64,000 nucleotides of DNA from positions 1-64,000 of the forward strand of contig QFNI01000011.1 of assembly GCA_003240775.1 (NCBI GenBank), written 5' to 3'. A program made the position numbers and the translations under genes. Source of the stretch: Mesorhizobium amorphae. GTDB lineage: Bacteria > Pseudomonadota > Alphaproteobacteria > Rhizobiales > Rhizobiaceae. The notes below the pieces were generated by a model that saw only the letters and a list, made by a program, of their open reading frames with translations, had not been told where the DNA came from and made no database searches. Shown piece after piece: positions 7,329 through 15,843 of this stretch (within the stretch, counting starts at the first letter, position 1; each line of letters opens with the position of its first letter).

Positions 7329-8899
7329 GCCGCCTCGCCCGCCTGCCCGTCGCCGTGACCCGCCATCATCAGGCCGAGCGCGCTTCGGTCGAGCGCGGCA
7401 GCCGGCATCGCCTCCGAAAGCTTCGCGCGGAAGATCACGGCGATCCTGTCGGCGAGCGCCAGGATCTCGTCCAGGTCTTCCGAGATCAGCATCACGCCCG
7501 CGCCTCGGTCCCGCGCCGCAAGCAGACGACCGTGCACGGCGGCCACCGCGCCGACATCGAGCCCGCGCGTGGGCTGGTTGGCGAGCACGAGGCGGGGCTC
7601 GCGGTCGAGCGCGCGCGCCAGGATCACCTTTTGCATGTTGCCGCCCGAAAGCTGGCGGATGGCCGCATCCGGCCCCGGGCAGCGGATGTCGAAGTCGCGG
7701 ATGGCTTGGCGCGCATGGGCGTCGATGCGGCCCTTGCGCAGGAAGCCCCAGCGCTGGAAGCGCGGCTCGCGCAGGTTTTCGAGCACGGTGTTCTCGGCGA
7801 CCGTCATCGCGCCCACCGCGCCTTCGTGGTGGCGATCCTCGGGCACGCGCCCGATGCCGGAATGCACAAAGAGGCCGGGGTCGAAGCGCGTCACCGCCTC
7901 TCCGCCCAGGCGGACATCGCCGCGTTGGGGCGTGACGAGGCCGGACAAGAGGTCGGCCAGCGCGCTCTGGCCGTTGCCGGAAACGCCGGCGATGCCGACG
8001 ATCTCGCCCGCATGGACGCGCAGCGAGACGTCTTCGAGCCGCCGGCGCACGGAAGAGTTCTCGACCGACACGCCCCTAAGCTCGAGAACGGCTGGGCCGG
8101 GCAGCCGCGCCTCGCGCGCCGGGCTCGGCACGGAGCGGCCGACCATCAGCTCGGCCAGCGCCTGCTTGGAGCTTTCGCGCGTGGTCACCTCGCCCACTTT
8201 CCGGCCGTGGCGGAGCACAGCCACGCGGTCGCTGGCGGCGAGGATTTCGTCCAGCTTGTGCGAGATCAGGATCACGCTCAAGCCATCCGCCGTCAGCGCG
8301 CGCAGGGTGTCGAAAAGGCCGAGAGATTCCTGCGGAGTGAGCACGGCCGTGGGCTCGTCGAGCACGAGGATGCGGGCGTCGCGGTACAGCGCCTTGAGAA
8401 TCTCGACGCGCTGGCGCTCGCCGACCGAGAGGCGGGACACCGGCCCGTCGAGATCGACCGCGAGACCCGAGCGCTTCATCAGCGCATCGAGCCTGGCACG
8501 CGCCGCCCCATCGCGCCGCGCGGGCGCCCAGAGGCTTTGGGTGCCGAGCGTGATGTTTTCGAGCGCGGAAAGCTTGTCGGCCAGCGCGAAATGCTGGTGG
8601 ACCATGCCGATGCCGGCCTGAAGGGCCGCGGCCGGATTGCCCGGCGCCAGGGGGTGCAGCGCGCCCGCGCCATCCGCCACCAGCACCGCCCCGCTGTCGG
8701 CCGCATAGTGGCCGAACAGGATGTTCATCAGCGTGGTCTTGCCCGCGCCGTTCTCGCCGAGCAGCGCCAGGACCTCGCCGCGACGGAGCACGAGGTCGAT
8801 CGCGTCGTTCGCCTGAAGCGCGCCGAAGCGCTTGGAGATGCCGCGCAGCTCCAGAACGGGCGTGGAATGGGAAGGGGTCAAGGGGGTGGTCTGCGCCAT
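7325..8899 (-). CDS. BMP-type ABC transporter ATP-binding protein (NupO-like, two NBDs)
   Basis: A 524-residue ATPase with two nucleotide-binding domains in tandem. NBD1: Walker A GENGAGKTTLMN (about residue 45), signature LSVGERQRVEILKAL, Walker B ILVLDEPTAVL. NBD2: degenerate Walker A GVSGNGQSALADLL, signature LSGGNMQKVILAR and LANQPTRGLDVGA, where the usual catalytic Glu is Gln; this asymmetry is normal for the NupO/RbsA type, with one active and one structural site. The ATG at 8899 gives a normal-length protein. It follows the BMP gene after 41 nt. Confidence 0.88.
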   Translation of the reverse strand: MAQTTPLTPSHSTPVLELRGISKRFGALQANDAIDLVLRRGEVLALLGENGAGKTTLMNILFGHYAADSGAVLVADGAGALHPLAPGNPAAALQAGIGMVHQHFALADKLSALENITLGTQSLWAPARRDGAARARLDALMKRSGLAVDLDGPVSRLSVGERQRVEILKALYRDARILVLDEPTAVLTPQESLGLFDTLRALTADGLSVILISHKLDEILAASDRVAVLRHGRKVGEVTTRESSKQALAELMVGRSVPSPAREARLPGPAVLELRGVSVENSSVRRRLEDVSLRVHAGEIVGIAGVSGNGQSALADLLSGLVTPQRGDVRLGGEAVTRFDPGLFVHSGIGRVPEDRHHEGAVGAMTVAENTVLENLREPRFQRWGFLRKGRIDAHARQAIRDFDIRCPGPDAAIRQLSGGNMQKVILARALDREPRLVLANQPTRGLDVGAVAAVHGRLLAARDRGAGVMLISEDLDEILALADRIAVIFRAKLSEAMPAAALDRSALGLMMAGHGDGQAGEAA

Positions 8900-8940
8900 G
8901 CGGCGGGGGAGAGCGGTGCCCTCCCCTGCCTGTTTGCGGG

Positions 8941-9951
8941 TCACATGGTGGACTTCGGCTCTTCGTCGTTGATGGCGACCGTGAAGGTGCCGGCGCGGAT
9001 CTCGGCTTCCTTGGCCTTCACCGTGTCGATCACGTCCTGCGGCACGAGGGCGGGGTCGAGCGGCGCGAGCGAGCAGCCGCCGACCGCCATGTGGCTGAGG
9101 GGGCCGTAATTCTCGGCGGTGAAGCTGTCCGACAGCACGGCCGCCACCGCTTTGTCGATCGAGGGCTCCATGTGCCACAGCGCGGACGCGATCACGGTGC
9201 CGGGATACTGCTCGGCGGTGTCGATCACGTTGCCGATGGCCTTGATGCCGCGCTCCTTGGCGGCATCGGAGACGCCGAAGCGCTCGGCATACATCACGTC
9301 CGCGCCCTGCTCGATCATGGCGAAGGCGGTTTCCTTGGCCTTGGGCGGGTCGTACCAGCTGTTGATGAAGGAGACGAGGAACTTGGCATCCGGATTTACT
9401 GAGGAGACGCCGGCCATGAAGGCGTGCATCAGGCGGTTCACCTCGGGAATGGCGTAGCCGCCGACGAGGCCGATCACGTTGGACTTGGTGGCTTTGCCCG
9501 CCACGATGCCCGTCAGGTATGAGGCGTCCTGGATGTAGTTGTCGAACACCGCGAAGTTCGGCGCCTGCTCGGGGAAGGAGGAGCCCATCAGGAAGGCGGT
9601 CTCGGGATAGTCCTTGGCGAGGTTGCGGGCAGCGCGCTCGAGGCCGAAGGCTTCGGCGATCACGAGGTCCTTCTTGCCTTCGGCATATTCGCGGATCACG
9701 CGCTCGGCGTCGGTGTTGGCGACGTTTTCGGAATAGACATAGGTGATGTCGCCGCGCGCTTCGGCCGCCTTGAGGGCGAGGTGGATGCGGCTGATCCACT
9801 GCTGCTCGATCGGCACGGAGGTGACGAGCGCGACCGCGATCGGCTTCTCCTTCGCCTGCGCAAGCCCGCCGAGCATGGCGAGCAGCACGGCTGCCCCGCC
9901 GAGCTGGAGTGCCGCGCGCCGCGTGATCCCTGTTTCGACGGTTGCCGTCAT
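8941..9951 (-). CDS. BMP-family (PnrA-like) substrate-binding protein
   Basis: A 336-residue periplasmic binding protein of the Bmp/PnrA group, the ligand-recognition part of the importer. The N-terminus carries a twin-arginine-like signal (TRRAALQLGGAAVLLAMLGG, cleavage after about AQA). The mature part has KPIAVALVTSVPIEQQWISR, FLMGSSFPEQAPNFAVFDNYIQ and VIGLVGGYAIPEVNRLMHAF, typical of purine-nucleoside binding proteins. The ATG at 9951 has GAGGG with 7 nt spacing. First gene of the operon that ends in cytosine deaminase, so a nucleoside or nucleobase ligand is likely. Confidence 0.87.
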   Translation of the reverse strand: MTATVETGITRRAALQLGGAAVLLAMLGGLAQAKEKPIAVALVTSVPIEQQWISRIHLALKAAEARGDITYVYSENVANTDAERVIREYAEGKKDLVIAEAFGLERAARNLAKDYPETAFLMGSSFPEQAPNFAVFDNYIQDASYLTGIVAGKATKSNVIGLVGGYAIPEVNRLMHAFMAGVSSVNPDAKFLVSFINSWYDPPKAKETAFAMIEQGADVMYAERFGVSDAAKERGIKAIGNVIDTAEQYPGTVIASALWHMEPSIDKAVAAVLSDSFTAENYGPLSHMAVGGCSLAPLDPALVPQDVIDTVKAKEAEIRAGTFTVAINDEEPKSTM

Positions 9952-10072
9952 TTTTGTTTCCCTCTGGTTGGTTGCTCAATCCATCGGAGGAGTCGCCGTC
10001 CGCGTCAAGCGGCGCACGCCTGGATTTTAGGCAATCCGCGGATCGCACAAAATTTGGGTAGCGAGCGGGCGG

Positions 10073-10966
10073 CTAGTCCGCCACATAGGCCGCGAGTTCC
10101 TCCGGCGTGCCTTGCGGGAAGGCTTCTCGCAGATGGTCCAGAAAGGCCGAAACGCGCGCGCTGAGGAGCCTGCGCGAGGGGTAGAGCGCCCAGAGCGCGA
10201 TGTCGGGCCCGGCAGCATCGCCCCAGTGCGACAGCCGGCCGGAGGCCAAGTCGCGGCTCACCAGCGAGATCGGCAGCAGGCCCGCCCCCACGCCGGCCCG
10301 CACGGCGTCGCGCACCATCATCAGGGACGACAGCCGCAGCACCGGCTCGATCGCGATGCGGGTCGGCCCGTTGCCTGGCTGGACCTCCCAGTGCGTTTCG
10401 CGCTCGCCCGAGCCGCGCAGCACGGCGGGCACGGCCTCGTTCCCCACCGGCCGTGCGAGGGCGGGGCTCGCGACCACGACGAGGCGATCTCGCAGGAAGA
10501 CGCGGCCCACCAGGCTCTCATCGGGTGCGGGGTTCACGCGGATCACGAGGTCGTAGCCTTCCTCGATCATGTCGACGGGCCGGTCGTCGGTCGTCACCTC
10601 CAGCCGCATCTCGGGGTTCTCGAGCGCGAAGCGGGCTGCGAGGCGGCCCATTGCGAGCTGCGAGAAGAGAAGCGGCGCGCTGATGCGCAACCGCCCGCGC
10701 GGCACGCCGCCCCCCGATGCGATGGCTTGCGCCGTCTCGTCCAGATCGGTCAGGAGCACGCTCGTGCGCTCAAACAGCGCCCGCCCTTCCTCGGTCAGCT
10801 TGAGCGCGCGCCCGCCGCGCTCGAACAGGCGCAGGTGGAGCGCGGCCTCGAGCTCCGCGACCCTGCGCGACAAGGTGGCCTTGGGCCGCCCCGCCGCGCG
10901 TGCCGCGCGACCGAACCCACCATGGCGGGCGACGAGGTTGAAATCGGCGAGTGCCAGGAGGTCCAT
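10073..10966 (-). CDS. LysR-family transcriptional regulator
   Basis: A 297-residue LysR protein: N-terminal winged HTH (about residues 3-60, helix block GFGRAARAAGRPKATLSRRV) and a LysR substrate-binding domain of the CrgA/YafC type (GRLRISAPLLFSQLAMGRLAARF to the C-terminus). It is divergent from the DUF1857 gene, with a symmetrical dyad between them, and also lies upstream of the BMP operon on the same strand (121 nt gap). The divergent gene is its most likely target; control of the importer is possible but not shown. Confidence 0.88.
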   Translation of the reverse strand: MDLLALADFNLVARHGGFGRAARAAGRPKATLSRRVAELEAALHLRLFERGGRALKLTEEGRALFERTSVLLTDLDETAQAIASGGGVPRGRLRISAPLLFSQLAMGRLAARFALENPEMRLEVTTDDRPVDMIEEGYDLVIRVNPAPDESLVGRVFLRDRLVVVASPALARPVGNEAVPAVLRGSGERETHWEVQPGNGPTRIAIEPVLRLSSLMMVRDAVRAGVGAGLLPISLVSRDLASGRLSHWGDAAGPDIALWALYPSRRLLSARVSAFLDHLREAFPQGTPEELAAYVAD

Positions 10967-10977
10967 CGTTCCACCCG

Positions 10978-10994
10978 TGGGACAGAGAGTCCCA
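10978..10994. promoter_or_regulatory. Inverted repeat in LysR/DUF1857 divergent promoter
   Basis: TGGGAC-N5-GTCCCA, a perfect 6-bp inverted repeat 12 nt from the LysR start and 73 nt from the DUF1857 start. Its length and dyad fit a LysR recognition box, although it is not the canonical T-N11-A sequence. Probable autoregulatory and activator site. Confidence 0.45.
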
Positions 10995-11066
10995 TCATAG
11001 CACCTGTTGCGCGCCGCATGGACCGCTCATCTTCAGGAGACACCGATCGAGCAAAGGAATCCCGTC

Positions 11067-11540
11067 ATGATCTATTCGAGCGCCAGCGTCCCCGTGAACC
11101 CCGAGGGTGCGGCCCCGCTCACCCGCGCCCAGCTCTGGGCCGGGCTCGTGCTCAAGGCCCGCGATGCCCGCGAATTCCTGCCGCCCGGCGTCTGCACCCG
11201 CTGCGACGTGGTCGAGGAAAGCGCTGCCCACATCGTGCGCGAGGCGACCATCGCCGGCGACAACATCCGCGAGATCATCGCGTTCGAGCCCGAAAGCAAG
11301 GTGACGTTCTTCCAGGCCACCGGCCCGCGCGAGGGCGCCATCATCAACGAGATCGTGGTAGATGAGCACGGCGGGCTGATGCTTCGCTTCTATTGCTATC
11401 TCGGCCTGCGCGACAAAGCGCCGGGCGGCCCCGAGGAACAGGCCGAGCAGGAGAAGTTCGACAGCGACCAGGGCTACAAGGCCGCACTCCTGTCCACTCT
11501 CAAGCGAACCCGCGAACTCGCCGCCGAAGGCCGCGTCTGA
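11067..11540 (+). CDS. DUF1857 / AtaL-like SRPBCC-fold protein
   Basis: A 157-residue soluble protein. It matches the DUF1857 pattern: SVPVNP start block, PLTRAQLWAGLVLKARDAREFLP, then FEPESKVTFFQATGP, EGAIINEIVVDEHGGLMLRF, and a C-terminal helix ending ELAAEGRV. The family has a START/SRPBCC-like fold that binds hydrophobic ligands; no enzymatic role is established. The ATG at 11067 follows AAAGGA with 8 nt spacing; the in-frame ATG at 11007 lacks a site. Divergent from the LysR gene and convergent with the histidine kinase (15 nt between ends). Confidence 0.75.
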   Translation: MIYSSASVPVNPEGAAPLTRAQLWAGLVLKARDAREFLPPGVCTRCDVVEESAAHIVREATIAGDNIREIIAFEPESKVTFFQATGPREGAIINEIVVDEHGGLMLRFYCYLGLRDKAPGGPEEQAEQEKFDSDQGYKAALLSTLKRTRELAAEGRV

Positions 11541-11555
11541 ATAGCCGGCTGCCTT

Positions 11556-14500
11556 TCACGCCCTCGATTTCGGCATCAGCGGAAGGAGAGAGGCGCGGAG
11601 CGCTGCCCGGTCGATCGGCTTTTCGATGAAGGGCAGGCCGGCGTGACGGAGTTCGTTCTCGCCGGCCAGCGCGTCGCCCGTCATGATGACGATGCGGCCG
11701 GACATGGCGGGCCAGCGCTCCGCGATGCGCTCGGCAAGCCGGGCGCCGCCGATGTCGGGCATGCGCAGGTCCGACAGCACGGCGTCGAAGCTCGCATCTT
11801 CGAGGATCGCCAGCGCCTCCGTGCCGCTCGCGGCGACGGCCGTGTCGATCCCGTCGGCTGCGAGATATTCCGCCAGGAAGTCGGAGATGGCGGGCTCGTC
11901 GTCCACCACCAGCACCCGGCCCACCGCGCGCGCGGGGTTCTCCGGGACGGAGGCCGCCTCGTCCGCGCCCGCCCCGACTGACCCCGGCAGCGCGATGCGG
12001 CAGACCGTGCCGCCGCCCTGACCCGGCAGAAGCGTGATCGTGCCGCCATGGGCTTCGACGATGGTGCGGCAGACGGCGAGGCCAATCCCCGTGCCCACCC
12101 CTTGCGGCTTGGTGGTGAAGAACGGGTCGAAGGCCCGCCGCTGCACTTCCGCCGAGATGCCGGAGCCTGTGTCGGTGATCTCGGCCACGGCCTGGCCGCC
12201 GTCTTCGCCGAAGCGGACATGGAGGCGGCGCGGCGCTTCCTGGCCCATCATCGCCTGCTGCGCGTTGACCACCACGTTCATGAAGACCTGGTGCAACTGG
12301 TCGGGATCGGCGAACACGGCAGGCGGCGCACCCCCCTCCTCGCGCACCACGTCGATGCCGTTCGCGCGCAGGCCGTAGGCCGCGAGTTCCAGGACGTCCT
12401 CCATCACCTCCGTCAGCGACACCAGGCAACGCTCGGCGGGCTTGGCGCGCACCATGGCCAGGAAGGTGCGCACGATCCGCGCGCAGCGCGTCGCCGCCTG
12501 ATGCACCTCGTGCGCGCGGTGCTTGGTGGCCTCGTCGGGTGCCAGCGCGTGCAGCATCTCGGAATAGCCGACCACGATGGCGAGCGGGTTGTTCAACTCG
12601 TGCGCCACGCCTGCGAGCAGCGAGCCCAGCGCGGTCAGCTTCTCGCTCTGGTGGAGCGCGTCGCGCTGGCGCTCCACTTCGGCCGCGGCCTTCACCTGCG
12701 CGGTCTGGTCGACCACGAACACGCCCACCCCGTCGACTGCGCCGCTCGGCCCCTTGAGCGGGAAGCGGATGAAGAGCGAATGGACGAAGGGCTCGAGCGA
12801 GGGATGCTCCTGCGTTTCCACCTCCATCGCGCCGCTTTCGAGCACGCGGCGCACCGAGCGATCCATCACGGCGGCCTCGTCGGGGGGCAGGATGTCCACC
12901 GTGCGGCGGCCCACGATCTCGCCGGGCGGATGGCGCAGGCGGCGCGCGGCCTCCGGGTTGACCAGCGTGAAGCGGGCCTCGCGGTCCTTGGCGATGATGG
13001 CGACGGGGGCATGCTCCATGAAGGCGTCGAAGCGTGCGCGGGTTTCGGCCAGCGCTTCTTCCGCCGCGCGCTTGGCCGTGATGTCACGCCCCACCGACTG
13101 GATCTCGACCAGCCGCCCCTCGGCGTCGAAGATGCCGGTGTCCGTCCATTCTTCCCAGCGAACGGTGTCGGTGCCCGGCAGGCGGTTGCGGATCTCGATG
13201 GTCGCCACGGGGTTGGCTGGCGACAGCGCGCGGATATGGGCGTCGTGGCGCTCCCGGTCTTCGGCCACCACCACGTCGAAATCGCTTTCCGGGCGCGCGA
13301 GAAGCTCTTCGCCGCTCATCCCGAAATAGCGGCGATAGGCGTCGTTGAAGAACAGCACGCGGCCTTCCGGCGAAAGGCGGGCGACAAGCTCGGTCTGCGT
13401 GTTGACCACGCTGCGGTAGCGGCTTTCGCTTTCCTCCAGGAGCCTGCGGTCCTCGCGCGCGCCCTCGAAAGCCTGCGAGATCGCCTGGATCTGCGCCTGC
13501 CATCGCGCGGGCAGCTTGGGCGGGAACGGGTTTTGCCCGTTCACCACACCTCGCACGAAGCTCGCCAGGGCGAGGCTCGGCGCGACATAGGCGCGGTGCA
13601 GAAACAAGAACGCCGCGATCACCGTGCCCGTGACGGCAGCCAGGATCAGCGCATAGGGAATGAAGCGCGGCAAAAGCTCGGCGCGAAGCTCTCCGCCGGG
13701 CACCACATGCACCAGCCGGTAGGGCGTTTCACCGAGCGCGCGCACCAGAACCTGGTCGCTCCCGACCTCGGAGAACGCGTTGCCGGGGGGCGCCTCCGCA
13801 AGCCCGTGCTCGGTGAGATAGGCGCTCTGGCGCGCCGCATCGCCGTCGAAGGACGCTCCTTCCACGCCGAGCACCCCACCCCCCTCGCCCAGGATCGCGG
13901 CGAAGCCCAGCGGCTGGCGCGTGTCGTCCAGGAGCCCCGCGAAGGAGGCGAGCGCGATGTCGGTGCCGACGACGCCGAGAAAGGCTCCATCGGGCGTCCG
14001 CACCGGCGCGCCGTGGCTGACCATCATGCCCCGCCCCCCGGCATCCTCGTAGGGCGCGGTCCAATAGGAATTTCCCTCGGGGTTGGTTTCGGGAAGCCCG
14101 AGGCGGAACACGTCGTAGCCCAGCCAGTCCTCGATCAACCTGGCCGTGCTTTCCACGGGCTTGGGCGAGGCCGAAACCAGCTCGGCCAGCGACGCGCCCG
14201 GCAGGATGGCCGCGAAATCGCGCTTGCCCGACAGGAAATAGCTCCACGCCGCGGGCGAGCCTGCGGCCGCCTCGCTTTGCAGATGCGGCAGAAGGGCGAG
14301 CGCCGCATCCACCGGCCCGATCTGCCCGGCCGGTCGTTCGGCGAGGTCGGGAACGGCGATGAGGTTGCCGCTCGTGCGGTTGCCGAGCCGCCATTCGAGC
14401 CCGGCGAAACGCCGCCCTGCGGCATCCACCTCCACGGCCCGCAGCGCGCCCCTGCCTGCGGCGGACAGCCCCGTGCCCTCGCTCGCGAGCCTCAGCTCCA

Positions 14501-14723
14501 TCGCGGCCCGCATCCGCCGGAGCTGCCGGTCGGCATCCGCCAGCACCTCCTGCACCGCGCCGTGCCGCTCTGCGGCATGGCTCGCCGCCTCGTTGAGCAG
14601 GGCCGACTTTTCGCGCCGGAACTCCTCGAACCCCAGCCCCGCCACCAGGATCACGAGCGCGAGGATGGCCAGCAAGAGGAGCCGGTTGAACAGCGACAGG
14701 TCGTTCGGGCGGCTGTTCTGCAT
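11556..14723 (-). CDS. Hybrid sensor histidine kinase (Cache-PAS-PAS-HisKA-HATPase-REC)
   Basis: A 1055-residue membrane sensor. TM1 about 14-33, periplasmic Cache-like sensor about 34-355, TM2 about 356-377, PAS1 about 431-550 (ESRYRSVVNTQTELVARLSPEG), PAS2 about 556-680 (RFDAFMEHAPVAIIAKDREA), HisKA with H-box GVAHELNNPLAIVVGYSEML (phospho-His about 708), HATPase N box (FMNVVVNAQQAM), G1 DTGSGIS and G2 GVGTGIGLAV, and a C-terminal receiver (VLVVDDEPAI; phospho-Asp about 985 in VLSDLRMPD). The ATG at 14723 is preferred over a GTG at 14750 that has no ribosome site. No response regulator or HTH gene adjoins it, so partner and stimulus are unknown. Confidence 0.9.
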   Translation of the reverse strand: MQNSRPNDLSLFNRLLLLAILALVILVAGLGFEEFRREKSALLNEAASHAAERHGAVQEVLADADRQLRRMRAAMELRLASEGTGLSAAGRGALRAVEVDAAGRRFAGLEWRLGNRTSGNLIAVPDLAERPAGQIGPVDAALALLPHLQSEAAAGSPAAWSYFLSGKRDFAAILPGASLAELVSASPKPVESTARLIEDWLGYDVFRLGLPETNPEGNSYWTAPYEDAGGRGMMVSHGAPVRTPDGAFLGVVGTDIALASFAGLLDDTRQPLGFAAILGEGGGVLGVEGASFDGDAARQSAYLTEHGLAEAPPGNAFSEVGSDQVLVRALGETPYRLVHVVPGGELRAELLPRFIPYALILAAVTGTVIAAFLFLHRAYVAPSLALASFVRGVVNGQNPFPPKLPARWQAQIQAISQAFEGAREDRRLLEESESRYRSVVNTQTELVARLSPEGRVLFFNDAYRRYFGMSGEELLARPESDFDVVVAEDRERHDAHIRALSPANPVATIEIRNRLPGTDTVRWEEWTDTGIFDAEGRLVEIQSVGRDITAKRAAEEALAETRARFDAFMEHAPVAIIAKDREARFTLVNPEAARRLRHPPGEIVGRRTVDILPPDEAAVMDRSVRRVLESGAMEVETQEHPSLEPFVHSLFIRFPLKGPSGAVDGVGVFVVDQTAQVKAAAEVERQRDALHQSEKLTALGSLLAGVAHELNNPLAIVVGYSEMLHALAPDEATKHRAHEVHQAATRCARIVRTFLAMVRAKPAERCLVSLTEVMEDVLELAAYGLRANGIDVVREEGGAPPAVFADPDQLHQVFMNVVVNAQQAMMGQEAPRRLHVRFGEDGGQAVAEITDTGSGISAEVQRRAFDPFFTTKPQGVGTGIGLAVCRTIVEAHGGTITLLPGQGGGTVCRIALPGSVGAGADEAASVPENPARAVGRVLVVDDEPAISDFLAEYLAADGIDTAVAASGTEALAILEDASFDAVLSDLRMPDIGGARLAERIAERWPAMSGRIVIMTGDALAGENELRHAGLPFIEKPIDRAALRASLLPLMPKSRA

Positions 14724-14982
14724 GGGACAACACGTTCCGTCCGGAATCACAGGCCAGTCGGCACGCGCCCGGCTCCCCGGTCAGCCGGACCGATGGAGCC
14801 AAGAGCAGCGCACCCCGCAACTCATCCGCCGGAACGACCCGGCCGACAGGCGACGCAGGGTTACGCGTTGCCACGCGCAAAGCAAACAGTCGAGCCCGGG
14901 AAGCGCCGCACAGGACGTTCTCCCACGCGGACATCGGGGGCAAAGCGACGTTGCGGGCTCAGGTGATGGCCGAGCGGCGCGA

Positions 14983-15840
14983 TCAGCAGACGGTGCGGAA
15001 GCGGGTCACGCAGGTGTCGAGGACTTCGGCGGGGTCGCGCTGCCACCAGGTTTCGGCGGAGAAGATCTCGACCTCGCAGAGGCCGGCATAGCCTGCGGCT
15101 TCCACGACAGCGCGCAGGGCTTTGAGGTCGGCCACGCCGTCGCCCATCATGCCGCGGTCGAGCAGGATGTCGCGGGTGTCGGCGAGCCAGTCGCAGAGGT
15201 GGAAGCCCAGGATGCGCGAGGGGCCGGCGCGGCGGAGTTCCGCAGCGAGCGTCGTGTCCCACCAGACATGGTAGACGTCGACCGCGATGCCCACCGCCTC
15301 GTGGCCGATCCGCTCGCAGAGATCCACCGCGTCGCGCACCGAGACCAGGCAGGAACGGTCGCCGGCATAGACGGGGTGAAGCGGCTCGAGCGCGAGGCTG
15401 ACGCCGCAGGAGGCGGCGTGGTCCGCGGCATGGGCCACGTGGTCGGCCACGCGGGCGAGGCTCTCGGTCAGGCCGCGCGTGCCCGGCGCGACGCCGCCCA
15501 CAACGATGGTCAAGACGGGGGCGCCGAGTGCTGCGGTCTGGTCGATCGCCGCGCGGAAATCGTCGCGCACGGCCTGTGGCTCCATCGCGAGCGGGCCGAC
15601 GAGGAAAGGCGAGCGGCAGAGGCCCACAACGGCCAAGCCCGCCTTGCGCGCATAGGTGCCGATGGCGTAGGCGCGGGTGCCCAATTCGCGGCGCCAGAAG
15701 ACGATGCCGCCGAAGCCGCGCTCGGCGCAGGCGTCGATCACGCGCTCGGGCTCCCAGCCGGCGCCCCGGTCTTCCAGATTGTGGCCGAGCGTCGCCGTGT
15801 TGAGGGCGAGCGCGCGGTGGTCGCGGGAGAAATCGCGCAC
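14983..15840 (-). CDS. Sugar phosphate isomerase/epimerase family (AP_endonuc_2 TIM barrel)
   Basis: A 285-residue xylose-isomerase-like TIM barrel. The four metal-binding blocks are in order: LALEPLHP (Glu, about 146), VAVDVYHVWWDT (Asp/His, about 180), GFHLCDW (His, about 210) and CEVEIFS (Glu, about 250). Such proteins isomerise, epimerise or dehydrate keto-sugars and keto-inositols. It starts with GTG 3 nt after the DUF993 stop and is the last gene of a four-gene operon with acyl-CoA dehydrogenase, SDR and DUF993. The substrate is not known. Confidence 0.85.
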   Translation of the reverse strand: MRDFSRDHRALALNTATLGHNLEDRGAGWEPERVIDACAERGFGGIVFWRRELGTRAYAIGTYARKAGLAVVGLCRSPFLVGPLAMEPQAVRDDFRAAIDQTAALGAPVLTIVVGGVAPGTRGLTESLARVADHVAHAADHAASCGVSLALEPLHPVYAGDRSCLVSVRDAVDLCERIGHEAVGIAVDVYHVWWDTTLAAELRRAGPSRILGFHLCDWLADTRDILLDRGMMGDGVADLKALRAVVEAAGYAGLCEVEIFSAETWWQRDPAEVLDTCVTRFRTVC

Positions 15841-15843
15841 GGG

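Noticed and set aside
10034..10043. ATCCGCGGAT, a 10-bp palindrome 83 nt upstream of the BMP operon
   Set aside because: GC-rich palindromes of this size are common here; no second copy or regulator context supports it.
7325..10048. A 907-residue ORF including the BMP-type ATPase
   Set aside because: Residues before MAQTTPL are a frame shadow of the binding-protein gene; the ATPase begins at 8899.
12048..14966. A 972-residue plus-strand ORF opposite the histidine kinase
   Set aside because: It is an antisense shadow in GC-rich DNA; His/Arg/Gly-rich with no recognisable domain, while the kinase strand has complete domains.
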